From: a virus
Direction: 5' to 3' (one strand)
Length of the DNA stretch: 64,000 nt
IMG/VR virus record: IMGVR_UViG_3300012001_000009
Coordinates: 1-64,000 of that record
Shown: positions 21,471 through 29,009 of the stretch, in pieces
Layout of the letters: the number at the start of each line of letters is the position of its first letter
How positions within the stretch are numbered: the first letter of the stretch is position 1
Program-made: the position numbers and the translations under genes
The notes under the pieces: model-generated
What the model was told of the DNA's origin: nothing
Databases searched by the model: none
What the model saw: only the letters and a program-made list of their open reading frames with translations

Positions 21471-23496
21471 GTACGATGACATTGGATTTTTTTGGGCCGA
21501 TATAAAAGCTATTAAAGAATCTAAACCAGCACCTGTCAAGCGTGTGCCACCGGATCGTGTTTGGGAGCGTGAAGACTACCTCCCTGGTTTAGACAAAGCC
21601 CGCGCCTTCAAAATACCAGAATTTACTGATTTGGAATTACTAGCGGCTTGCAAGAACGAGGAGCCGCTAAGTTTCGATATCGAGATATATCGGAATTACT
21701 CGCTATTCATGTTCACTTCCCAAGTTAGCGGTAAGGTTGTCTATTTTGATATGGACGACGAACCTTGTGGGCTGGTTCTGGACAAGGACAAGCTGTACTG
21801 GGTTTTGAAAAACTTTTGCATAGTAACTTTCAACGGTTGGAAATACGATATACCGGTAACCACACTCGCGTTGGCTGGTGCTGATTGCGACATTTTGAAA
21901 AATGTTAGCGACGAGATTATCCAGCAAAAGATTCCGGGCTATCATGTTCTGAAACGATTTAAGGTAGGTCAGCTAAAAGGGCTTAACCATATCGACTTGA
22001 TGGAAGTTGCGCCATCTGCATGTTCTCTGAAGCAGTACGCGGCCCGAATGGGTGCACCTCGATTGCAAGGGTTGCCATTCCACCCTCGAACTATTTTATC
22101 TGAAGATCAAAAATGCATTTTGCGTTGGTATTGCTGCATCGATCTTGAGGACACCACGCTTCTAACTGTACAGCTAAACAAACAGCTGGATTTGCGGGCG
22201 GTTCTTAGTGCCGAACAGAAAACGGACGTCCGATCGAAATCGGATCCACAGATTGCCGAGGTGGTAATCGGCAATGAGCTAAAGAAGCTTGGGTACAAGC
22301 GTATAAAAATTCCTGTAATCGATCCAGGTACTAAATATAAATTCAAAGTACCTGGCAGCATCAAATTTCAAACGCCGATTTTAAAAGAAATGCTGGAAGT
22401 TATACGTGGCGCAGATTTTTATGTGAACGACGGGGGCAAAATCAGTATGCCGAAAGTCATTAAAGAATTCAAGGTAGATATAGCAGGCACGATGTACAAA
22501 ATAGGCATCGGCGGTCTGCATAGCAAGGAAAAAGCCGCGGCGTATGTGGCCACCAAAGATTTAATGATTATCGACAGGGACGCAGATTCGTTTTATCCAA
22601 ACATAAAAATTCTAACGAATCTATATCCCGCGCATATTGGTCCGGACTACATTCGTGTATATGCACCGATAATCAAACGCCGTATAAAAGCTAAAAAAGA
22701 AAAACGAAAGATTGAAGCTGATACATTGAAGATTACTGGCAATGGCGCTTTCGGTAAACATGGCAATGTATATTCAATTTTGTATGCACCTATGAACGTA
22801 GTGCAGATTACCGTGTCTGGGCAATTGTTTCTGTTAATGCTTATCGAGCGATTCGAGTTGGCAGGATTCAAGGTAGTGTCAGCGAACACTGACGGCGTGG
22901 CGTTTTTGTGTCCTACAGCGCGTTACGATGAGGCTAACGCCATCGTAACGCAATGGGAGCATGACACTGGGTTCACTACTGAGGAAACGCGCTACAAGGC
23001 TCTATACAGCCGTGACGTTAATAATTATTTGGCGCTTAAGGATAAAGGTGGGTATAAAGGGAAAGGTGTTTTTGCCAATCCTTGGGATGCTAATAACCCA
23101 GATCCAAACGAACTGCTGAAGCATAACCCGACAAATTTGGTATGCCTGGAAGCAGTTATTGCGTACTTGGACAAGCAAACGCCAATTGCAGAAACGATAG
23201 AAAAGTGTCAAGATACTACTAAATTCGTATCAGTGCGGGATGTGAAAGGCGGGGCGGTCAAAGATGGGGTGTATCTTGGTAAGGCTATCCGTTGGTACTA
23301 CGCGATCGGCGAAACAGGCGAAATTATTTATGCCAGCAATGGTCACAAAGTAGCCAGAACTGACAACGCTAAACCACTAATGGATCTACCTGATAGATTG
23401 CCAGACGATATTGATTATGGTTGGTATATAGCTGAATCAGAAAATTTGCTGTCCCAGATAAATCCAGACAATTTGTTATATCAGGAGTCAGAATGA
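21463..23496 (+). CDS. family B DNA polymerase with 3'-5' exonuclease
   Basis: A 677-aa replicative polymerase. Exonuclease motifs: SFDIEIYRN (Asp72, Glu74), VTFNGWKYDIP (Asn124, Asp129), and YCCIDLEDT (Tyr223, Asp227). Polymerase motifs: A, DADSFYPN (Asp373); B, KITGNGAFGKHGN (Lys423 region); C, ANTDGVAF (Asp477). Motif C reads NTDG rather than the common DTDS. ATG 21463 overlaps the GIY-YIG stop; longer in-frame starts lie inside that gene. With the clamp and the primase-helicase this gives the phage most of a replisome. Confidence 0.92.
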   Translation: MSRYDDIGFFWADIKAIKESKPAPVKRVPPDRVWEREDYLPGLDKARAFKIPEFTDLELLAACKNEEPLSFDIEIYRNYSLFMFTSQVSGKVVYFDMDDEPCGLVLDKDKLYWVLKNFCIVTFNGWKYDIPVTTLALAGADCDILKNVSDEIIQQKIPGYHVLKRFKVGQLKGLNHIDLMEVAPSACSLKQYAARMGAPRLQGLPFHPRTILSEDQKCILRWYCCIDLEDTTLLTVQLNKQLDLRAVLSAEQKTDVRSKSDPQIAEVVIGNELKKLGYKRIKIPVIDPGTKYKFKVPGSIKFQTPILKEMLEVIRGADFYVNDGGKISMPKVIKEFKVDIAGTMYKIGIGGLHSKEKAAAYVATKDLMIIDRDADSFYPNIKILTNLYPAHIGPDYIRVYAPIIKRRIKAKKEKRKIEADTLKITGNGAFGKHGNVYSILYAPMNVVQITVSGQLFLLMLIERFELAGFKVVSANTDGVAFLCPTARYDEANAIVTQWEHDTGFTTEETRYKALYSRDVNNYLALKDKGGYKGKGVFANPWDANNPDPNELLKHNPTNLVCLEAVIAYLDKQTPIAETIEKCQDTTKFVSVRDVKGGAVKDGVYLGKAIRWYYAIGETGEIIYASNGHKVARTDNAKPLMDLPDRLPDDIDYGWYIAESENLLSQINPDNLLYQESE

Positions 23497-23738
23497 AATT
23501 TTCATTTGAAATGGAATACGATTTAAGCGAAAAGGGCCAGCAGTTACTGGAGGAATTCATTAAAGAAAATCATGCCGAACAGGATGAAATAACGGAAACC
23601 TGCATAGTTCCCATATATCTAAAAATAAAGCTTATCAAGTTGTCGGAGATATACATTCCATCAAGAATGTCAAAAGACGGGATAGAAAAAACGCTAAAAG
23701 TATCGGAGGATTTTTTTAAAACAGAGTGCAGGGTATGA
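23493..23738 (+). CDS. hypothetical protein, 81 aa
   Basis: An acidic, helix-rich small protein (EKGQQLLEEFIKENHAEQDE) with a basic middle (YLKIKLIKLSEIY). It overlaps the polymerase stop by an ATGA junction and the next gene by ATGA as well, so it belongs to the polymerase operon. No family is recognised; a polymerase accessory role is possible from position only. Confidence 0.65.
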   Translation: MKFSFEMEYDLSEKGQQLLEEFIKENHAEQDEITETCIVPIYLKIKLIKLSEIYIPSRMSKDGIEKTLKVSEDFFKTECRV

Positions 23739-24106
23739 AATCCAGAATTCTAGTTTGCGGGGGACGAGACTTCAAAAACCAGGTTTTGTTCGATGCAGTT
23801 ATGGAATACATGCGCCAGTTCAGATCGACTTATTTTTGTATTATCCATGGGCATTGCAGAGGCGCAGATACGATGGCAAATGACTGGGCTATAGCTAAAG
23901 GTCAACCGGTGTTTGCTATGCCAGCTAACTGGGAAATTTATTCAGATAGTGCTGGGCGTATCAGAAACAAATGGCTATTGGATTTTGGGTTACCTGATTT
24001 GGTTATCGCTTTCCCTGGCGGACACGGTACTGCCAATATGATCGAACAGGCGATGGATAGGGACGTGGATGTGTATGACGTTTCGGAGCATCTGGATGAA
24101 TTCTGA
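23735..24106 (+). CDS. DUF2493 (YspA-like SLOG) protein
   Basis: A 123-aa Rossmann-like protein: ILVCGGRDF at the N-terminus, HGHCRGADTMANDWA, and DLVIAFPGGHGTANMIEQA, the three nucleotide-binding blocks of the DUF2493/YspA group in the SLOG superfamily. SLOG proteins bind or sense nucleotides, and several act in DNA uptake or defence; the role of phage members is not known. ATG 23735 is used because of the ATGA overlap with the previous gene. Confidence 0.85.
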   Translation: MKSRILVCGGRDFKNQVLFDAVMEYMRQFRSTYFCIIHGHCRGADTMANDWAIAKGQPVFAMPANWEIYSDSAGRIRNKWLLDFGLPDLVIAFPGGHGTANMIEQAMDRDVDVYDVSEHLDEF

Positions 24107-24437
24107 AGAACAAATATCCAACTACCAGAAATACCGTGGAAAGTGTAAAGAGTTCTGCGAAGCAGCATTGGCGGAAGATCCAACACTAACGCTAGTTAGA
24201 GGGCATTATTTTTGCATATGGGGGATGCAGCCACATTGGTGGCTTACTAAGCCAGACGGAACTATTGTAGATCCGACTGTTAAACAGTTCCCGCAAGGTG
24301 GCGGCGAATATATTCCATTTAACGGGATAGTCGAATGCTCAGACTGTGGTAAAGAATTGAAAGAAGATGAGGCTGATTTTGAAGGTAATTACGCCTTTTG
24401 TTCAACTAGATGCCATATGCGTTTTGTGGGATTGTAA
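24096..24437 (+). CDS. zinc-knuckle protein, 113 aa
   Basis: ATG 24096 overlaps the previous stop. The middle GHYFCIWGMQPHWWLTKPDG and DPTVKQFP suggest a small catalytic-like or papain-like phage fold; this HWWL pattern recurs in phage proteins of unknown role. The C-terminus has CSDCGKEL and CSTRCHMRF, a four-Cys zinc site. No defined family is recognised. Confidence 0.65.
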   Translation: MNSEEQISNYQKYRGKCKEFCEAALAEDPTLTLVRGHYFCIWGMQPHWWLTKPDGTIVDPTVKQFPQGGGEYIPFNGIVECSDCGKELKEDEADFEGNYAFCSTRCHMRFVGL

Positions 24438-24438
24438 A

Positions 24439-24714
24439 GTGGATATAACCGAAATTTGCAGGAGGAATTTGAGGGGCCACGCTTATGTAAAGGCACGTGG
24501 CCTTGGCGCTATGACCTTACTTAAAGATAGGGTTTGCGATTGTTGGCGCTGTAGGGAGGTTGAACTTATGCCTTTAATTAACTTTGTTAATAATTGGAAA
24601 GAACAAAATGTACCCGACCCGAAAGATAGAACGCCAAGAAAATATCCAGCCCCCTATGATCGGGATGCCGGACCCTCGTTTGATTCAGCGAATGGCAGAG
24701 GCGCAGGAGGCTGA
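24439..24714 (+). CDS. hypothetical protein, 91 aa (GTG start)
   Basis: Start at GTG 24439, just after the previous stop; longer in-frame starts overlap that gene heavily. CRRNLRGHAYVKARGLG and CDCWRCREVELMP give a Cys-rich basic protein. The last third (Pro/Arg/Gly-rich) overlaps the next gene by 107 bases, so one of the two ends may be wrong. No family is recognised. Confidence 0.45.
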   Translation: MDITEICRRNLRGHAYVKARGLGAMTLLKDRVCDCWRCREVELMPLINFVNNWKEQNVPDPKDRTPRKYPAPYDRDAGPSFDSANGRGAGG

Positions 24715-24913
24715 TATATTGGCTGAAATTGAACGAAAAGAAAATGCAAAACTAGCCTTATTCATAAAACGGCTAGTCGGCGGTTTGCCTTTACGTCGTG
24801 CCTCCGATGACCGTTGTAAAAAACTGCTATTGGACAGCAGCACGGAGGAGGGACGATTGTTTTTGCGAGCCCTGTTGCACAAAGGTGCTCAGGCGTCAGG
24901 AGAACCTTTATAA
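24608..24913 (+). CDS. hypothetical protein, 101 aa, last gene of the + block
   Basis: A helical, charged protein (RLIQRMAEAQEADILAEIERKENAKL) with a basic middle and an acidic end. A GGAAAG site is near ATG 24608. It overlaps the previous gene by 107 bases in another frame and ends 25 bases inside the convergent lipase gene, so the two transcription blocks meet here without a gap. Confidence 0.5.
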   Translation: MYPTRKIERQENIQPPMIGMPDPRLIQRMAEAQEADILAEIERKENAKLALFIKRLVGGLPLRRASDDRCKKLLLDSSTEEGRLFLRALLHKGAQASGEPL

Positions 24914-25512
24914 TACAGATCCATTGAATGATCCCGTAAAGGTTCCAGATTGTCGTCAGCAGGCGCGGCGCTGATAGCGTACCAATCTTCAGTATGCACA
25001 AAATCAAGGAACGGCAATATAGTCAACGGGACCATTGGTACAGCATCGTTTCTGTTCCTGAAAGAGATATGCTTTACACCAGATTTTTCTAAAATCCTTC
25101 TAAGGTTTGGAAACCCTGGTTTTGGCGATCCGAACACGCAAACGATATCAAACGGAAGTTTGTTGTAAGCGAATAGGCCTGCTAAAATTCTAGCTCTAGC
25201 GCCTCCAAGAGAATGCCCCGTTATAACCACATGCTCGCCTACGATTGTTCGGGCTTTCGCAAACACCTCGTCCATATCGTGCAAGAAGCCTGCGTGGCAG
25301 AATCCTAGCTGCGGATGCCATTGGGGAATCGCGGTAAAGTCATGCATCCAATCGTCAAGGTCCGCTGACCCCCTTAGAGCTATAACATCGATCCCGCCAA
25401 CGTTAGCATGTCCGAACACTACGCAGCCGACTTCGTAGGTGTTCACAAACATTCCAGCTGGAACAGGGTCATAGATCCCTCTGGCAAATGCGCAAATTGC
25501 GTGTGGTGTCAT
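24889..25512 (-). CDS. class 3 lipase-like hydrolase in the lysis cassette
   Basis: A 207-aa alpha/beta hydrolase. ALRGSADLDDWMHDF is the oxyanion-region motif of class 3 lipases, ITGHSLGGARA holds nucleophile Ser101, and Asp156 (RNDAVPMVP) and His195 (RDHSMDLY) complete a plausible triad. There is no signal peptide, so it would reach the envelope after holin action or inside the virion. It is the last gene of the - strand block, overlapping the previous gene by ATGA. It may attack host phospholipids during lysis, helping to open the outer membrane where no spanin pair was recognised. Confidence 0.8.
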   Translation of the reverse strand: MTPHAICAFARGIYDPVPAGMFVNTYEVGCVVFGHANVGGIDVIALRGSADLDDWMHDFTAIPQWHPQLGFCHAGFLHDMDEVFAKARTIVGEHVVITGHSLGGARARILAGLFAYNKLPFDIVCVFGSPKPGFPNLRRILEKSGVKHISFRNRNDAVPMVPLTILPFLDFVHTEDWYAISAAPADDNLEPLRDHSMDLYYKGSPDA

Positions 25513-25742
25513 GGCTTGATAATCTCGCTTTCAGGCTTGGGGGTATCGAGTTTAACTACCTGCGGGGCAGTATCTATCGACGTTTTACCGTAATTGTTCA
25601 AGTGATAGGCTCCGAGACCCAATAGAGCAAGTTTTATAGCGGAGATTATATCCTCCGCTCCTTGCGTTTTATCGATAACAAAAAACATCCATGCTGCGAA
25701 CAGCACTAAGCCGATAAACAGTTTTATATATTCGTCTTTCAT
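25509..25742 (-). CDS. small membrane protein, 77 aa
   Basis: Hydrophobic segments at residues 7-23 (LFIGLVLFAAWMFFVI) and about 33-48 (ISAIKLALLGLGAYHL) predict two membrane spans, with a soluble C-terminal tail rich in Pro and Lys. It lies between the endolysin and the lipase with ATGA overlaps at both ends. A holin or holin-like role is plausible from topology and position. Confidence 0.65.
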   Translation of the reverse strand: MKDEYIKLFIGLVLFAAWMFFVIDKTQGAEDIISAIKLALLGLGAYHLNNYGKTSIDTAPQVVKLDTPKPESEIIKP

Positions 25743-25846
25743 TTTTTTCTTTCGACAGGGTATGCTAAAAGTGATCCAATTAACACAAACAAAATACCAA
25801 CAAACATTAGCAGCCCTCCAATAAGCTGCCTAACAAACGTAATCAC
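25739..25846 (-). CDS. very small membrane protein, 35 aa
   Basis: GTG 25846 follows GGAGAC. The peptide MITFVRQLIGGLLMFVGILF and a short basic tail (YPVERKK) make one long hydrophobic helix. Its stop overlaps the next start by ATGA, and it begins ten bases after the endolysin stop. The coupled layout supports a real gene, perhaps an antiholin or a small lysis regulator. Confidence 0.55.
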   Translation of the reverse strand: MITFVRQLIGGLLMFVGILFVLIGSLLAYPVERKK

Positions 25847-25855
25847 CGCAGTCTC

Positions 25856-26392
25856 CTATACAATGATTTTTTGCGCTATCTCCCACAAGGCTATTCGCTG
25901 AGTCTCACCGTTAAGCCCACCGTTTATGCGTCGGGTAATCTTTTCAAAATTACCGATATCAGCTAACTCGTTCAGCCCGTGAGCCTTCCAAAACCACGCA
26001 GATACCCGGCAAGCGTTTTCCGGTTCCTCTATGAGTTCAGGGTGCTCCACGCAATCAATCCCTAAGGCCATCATCGCTGCTATGTAGTTAGCTAACCCAG
26101 TTAGTTCGATCAAGCCTCGGCCTTTGTACTTTACCCCATCGCCAGGGTGAACGTTGCCCAAGTCTGTTCGCCCTTCGTATGCCTCACCTGATGCGAGTTC
26201 TTTTACATATCGAAGCTGACCGCTTTCCCATCCAATCTGGGCTAGAAATACCTCTATTCTTTTCTCGTTATTTATTTCAAACTCTGCCATGGCATCGTTC
26301 AAAGGTTTAACGAACAGCGAAATTCTATCCTTCGCAAAGGGCATTATCTTCAGTAGTTGGTCTGCGGTAACTGTTGTCACTTTTTGCCCCAA
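25856..26392 (-). CDS. GH19 chitinase-type endolysin
   Basis: Peptidoglycan hydrolase of 178 aa. IGWESGQLRYVKELASGEAYEGR holds the two family 19 glutamates (Glu56 and Glu65) in part, and GVKYKGRGLIELTGLANY is the second conserved block. No signal peptide or cell-wall binding domain is present, so it is a globular endolysin that needs a holin for release. It overlaps the collagen-like gene by 16 bases. Confidence 0.92.
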   Translation of the reverse strand: MGQKVTTVTADQLLKIMPFAKDRISLFVKPLNDAMAEFEINNEKRIEVFLAQIGWESGQLRYVKELASGEAYEGRTDLGNVHPGDGVKYKGRGLIELTGLANYIAAMMALGIDCVEHPELIEEPENACRVSAWFWKAHGLNELADIGNFEKITRRINGGLNGETQRIALWEIAQKIIV

Positions 26393-26628
26393 AAGTTATT
26401 GCCCGTATCGCCTTTAGCCCCAGTATCGCCTTTAGCGCCCTTGGCTCCTTTTTCGCCCTTATGACCGGAAGGTCCCTTATCTCCAGCTATGCCAATTAGC
26501 ACAATTGTTTTAGGAACAGTGGGTCGGCTGCCTTCGTATTTTACCGCAAGCCAGGCTGTAGCGGCTGAAGTTAAAATAAATACGGTTAACATCATCTTAA
26601 AAACTGTTGGCAATTTGTTTTTCTTCAT
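26377..26628 (-). CDS. membrane-anchored collagen-like protein, 83 aa
   Basis: A basic N-terminus and one hydrophobic stretch (FKMMLTVFILTSAATAWLAV) anchor the protein. Residues 49-77 are collagen-like Gly-x-y triplets (GDKGPSGHKGEKGAKGAKG onward), nine or so repeats, then NNFWGKK. Triplets like these form a trimeric rod. In a lysis cassette this could be a periplasmic rod on the inner membrane, spanning towards the cell wall. No known spanin family is matched. Confidence 0.7.
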   Translation of the reverse strand: MKKNKLPTVFKMMLTVFILTSAATAWLAVKYEGSRPTVPKTIVLIGIAGDKGPSGHKGEKGAKGAKGDTGAKGDTGNNFWGKK

Positions 26629-26885
26629 TCAGGGCTCCCGTGCGAGAATAAGGTAATAAATATTTTTATCATCCATCCGCCCATACCGATGACCATCGTC
26701 CCAAGCGTGATGATGCCCCATATCAAGGCTTTGTTTCGCTCGTCCTGCAAAGCCTTGATAGCAGCTGCATTTTCTCCGCACTCCTTTATCAAAGCCTCGT
26801 CTGTAGCTTTGATATGCTCCTCCATTTGCGCCTGTTTTTGAACTAGGAGCGCGATATCTGTCTCCACTGATTGCTCATGTGCCAT
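26625..26885 (-). CDS. holin candidate, 86 aa
   Basis: Residues 1-55 are a charged amphipathic helix (VETDIALLVQKQAQMEEHIK), and residues 55-80 form one membrane span (IWGIITLGTMVIGMGGWMIKIFITLF). This N-out coiled-coil plus C-terminal span layout fits haemolysin XhlA-like or class III type holins. It is the first clearly membrane gene of the lysis cassette, upstream of the endolysin. Confidence 0.65.
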   Translation of the reverse strand: MAHEQSVETDIALLVQKQAQMEEHIKATDEALIKECGENAAAIKALQDERNKALIWGIITLGTMVIGMGGWMIKIFITLFSHGSPE

Positions 26886-26910
26886 TTTAAGCCTCTTTTG
26901 TTGGTTGTTG

Positions 26911-27222
26911 TTAATTGCCTATTTTTGGAACGTTATTCAAGTGTGCAGCAACGGCTAAAACTTCAAGGCTGGCTTTTTGAGCGTCAACCATTTCATTCCT
27001 GAACGATTCAACAGCGGCGGATGTACTTCTTTGTTGCATAGAGTTTTCAACCATGAGGATAGGCATCCACTCTATAGCGCAACCCCATTCGTCAATTTGC
27101 TTTTCGGAGGTGGGGTCTTTTCCCGCCAGTTGTATATACCATCTGCATCGATGTATCTCGTCTCCAACTACTTTCTCACAATCAGAGCCTAACGGGCAAG
27201 TTTTTACAATCTTGATAGCCAT
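26911..27222 (-). CDS. hypothetical protein, 103 aa
   Basis: ATG 27222 is chosen because GGAGG lies seven bases upstream; it overlaps the previous stop (TAATG). The protein starts MAIKIVKTCPLGSDCEKV and has RCRWYIQL and GCAIEWMPILM: a four-Cys pattern seen in phage proteins located near tail fibre and lysis genes. Function is not known. Confidence 0.65.
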   Translation of the reverse strand: MAIKIVKTCPLGSDCEKVVGDEIHRCRWYIQLAGKDPTSEKQIDEWGCAIEWMPILMVENSMQQRSTSAAVESFRNEMVDAQKASLEVLAVAAHLNNVPKIGN

Positions 27223-27500
27223 TATAATGCCTCCCATTCTGAACCATTCCAAAAAAGCCGTTTGTGTTCAGGGGTATTTTCCAACGGGGGCACTAGCGTG
27301 GTGTTAGGCGGCATATGAATTTCCTCAACGTTAAGGTTTTTATGAAACTCATAACTGCCAATATACTGCATGTTGTCCCCGTACTGATAGGCAGTAATCA
27401 GTCTGGGCTCTATCTCCAGGACGACTGCTGCAAAGGGTTCCACAGGTTCTTGCGCGGGCTCAGGATCCAGTTCTTCAACAGTATCAATTTGGTTTTCCAT
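27222..27500 (-). CDS. tail fibre assembly-like protein, 92 aa
   Basis: After an acidic Pro/Glu-rich start, residues 35-92 (YQYGDNMQYIGSYEF, IHMPPNTTLVPPLE, HKRLFWNGSEWE) follow the pattern of short tail fibre assembly proteins, which end with an aromatic FxxxxW block. It lies ten bases after the fibre gene in transcription order, the usual place for such a chaperone. Confidence 0.6.
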   Translation of the reverse strand: MENQIDTVEELDPEPAQEPVEPFAAVVLEIEPRLITAYQYGDNMQYIGSYEFHKNLNVEEIHMPPNTTLVPPLENTPEHKRLFWNGSEWEAL

Positions 27501-27509
27501 GGCGGTCCT

Positions 27510-28997
27510 TTAGTTCTTGGTACAGATAATCATGTTGATATAGCGGGGAACCCAATTCACCTGAGAGGATCCGTTATCAGTGCTGCCGCTATGAGTGTGG
27601 TTAGCACTAACGCCACCTGTAGATATGCCGGTGGCTGCATAGCTAAGATACGTACCCGAATATGAGCCACCTAGATAAATGCCAGTAGCGGTGCCATAGA
27701 GGCTAATCCCAGTGTACGCTCCATATATTCCAATGCCGGTGGTTGCTCCATTCGTTGCCCCGGTATACGTTTGTACGTCACCACTATCAGAAATACCATT
27801 TCCTGTGTTGTTCCTAGCCCTTACTATGATAGGGTGACTGTGCCCTGGATCGTTGACACTGTGCGAATGTGCTGGATCGTTGACACTGTGCGAATGTGTT
27901 GGATCGTTGACCACATGGTTGTGCCCTGGGTCATTCATCCCGTGAGTGTGCCCCGGATCAGATATTCCGTGGCTATGATCGTTGCTCATGTAGCCGGTCG
28001 TGAAACCGTGCGTATGGCTAGGGACCACGTTGTTGATAGTAGGGTCGGAGCTACCTCCAACACCGCCCCCTGAGGTGGTTATAACGCGAAGCATCCGGTT
28101 ATTCGCAGAGTCACTAACATCCTGCGTCCAGCCAGTCGGAGCCGCTGCTTGTGCAAACGGCATACGTGTGCCCGCCGCAAAGAACACGATGGAATTTATT
28201 TGATTCTGAACGAAATGGTCGGTGGCTAATCTGTCACTAGCATCATTTAGCGCCTGGGTGACACCGGTTGATCCGCCAGGTATGTATAGGTTGCCGTTAC
28301 TGGCCCATATCAAAATCCAATAATTTTGTGCAGCATCAAATACTAGTTCTCCTGTAAGTCCCCCGTAAATTTGTCCAGCTGTAAGCAAACCTTGCCCAGC
28401 ATTGATAATCACCCTCGGGGTCAATCCATCGGGTGAGAACGTCGAACTTCCAGTATTGGTATGCGCAAACCTAATGCGCTGCACTGTTCCGTCAACCAGT
28501 GTAGACGCAGTTAGTGGAACATGGTTTGTGGCGCTATACGCATTTGCAGAACCCGTATCAGGCAAGGTCTGATACATATCATTTTGCTTTACTGCGACCC
28601 ACCCGATACCGCCACCTGTTTCTGGGGTATTGGTATTATTTTCAAGCGTATTTAGCCAGGTTACGCCCAAATAGTTCGGTGAGGCGACACTTGCTCCTTT
28701 AGGATAACCACCGATGGCAGTTGCAAATGCGGAATCCCACGGGATTGAACCACCTGCATTTTGCCAACGGTTCCACGCGCTAATCTGATTAAGGATCCCG
28801 TTAAAATCAGCGCCTGACGGCGGGATGCCGCCCGATGCCACAGGTACATCGTTCAAGGGTGGGAAACCGTCTGTGAGCGATGCTGCGCCCGGCGTAATCG
28901 GGATTTGCGAAGCGACAGGGATGCTTCTAATGTATCCTGCCCCGGCACTATTTGCAAACGGGATGGAAAACTTTGTAGGTATGTTACTGGATTGCAT
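27510..28997 (-). CDS. tail fibre / collar protein with histidine repeats
   Basis: A 495-aa receptor-side protein. The N-terminal part has GFPPLNDVPVASGGIPPSGADF and NGILNQISAWNRWQNAGG, typical for one class of phage tail fibres. A phage collar-like block (GTRMPFAQAAAPTGWTQD) starts the C-terminal third. Then come repeated Asn-Asp-Pro-x-His-x-His units (nucleotides about 27828-27980), at least six copies, and a Tyr/Thr/Gly-rich beta region. The end WVPRYINMIICTKN is the usual fibre tip strand. His-x-His repeats in T4 gp37 hold iron in the needle, and the same is likely here. Confidence 0.85.
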   Translation of the reverse strand: MQSSNIPTKFSIPFANSAGAGYIRSIPVASQIPITPGAASLTDGFPPLNDVPVASGGIPPSGADFNGILNQISAWNRWQNAGGSIPWDSAFATAIGGYPKGASVASPNYLGVTWLNTLENNTNTPETGGGIGWVAVKQNDMYQTLPDTGSANAYSATNHVPLTASTLVDGTVQRIRFAHTNTGSSTFSPDGLTPRVIINAGQGLLTAGQIYGGLTGELVFDAAQNYWILIWASNGNLYIPGGSTGVTQALNDASDRLATDHFVQNQINSIVFFAAGTRMPFAQAAAPTGWTQDVSDSANNRMLRVITTSGGGVGGSSDPTINNVVPSHTHGFTTGYMSNDHSHGISDPGHTHGMNDPGHNHVVNDPTHSHSVNDPAHSHSVNDPGHSHPIIVRARNNTGNGISDSGDVQTYTGATNGATTGIGIYGAYTGISLYGTATGIYLGGSYSGTYLSYAATGISTGGVSANHTHSGSTDNGSSQVNWVPRYINMIICTKN

Positions 28998-29009
28998 TTG
29001 AGTGCCCTA

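Noticed and set aside
24902-24945. Bidirectional terminator between the two transcription blocks
   Set aside because: GAACCTTTA (24902-24910) and TAAAGGTTC (24937-24945) are inverted repeats, but the loop is 26 bases, the stem is AT-rich and no T run follows on either strand. It is too weak to call.
27828-27980. CRISPR-like array of short repeats
   Set aside because: Units of about 24 bases follow each other with no unique spacers and keep the fibre reading frame (Asn-Asp-Pro-x-His-x-His). They are a coding repeat.
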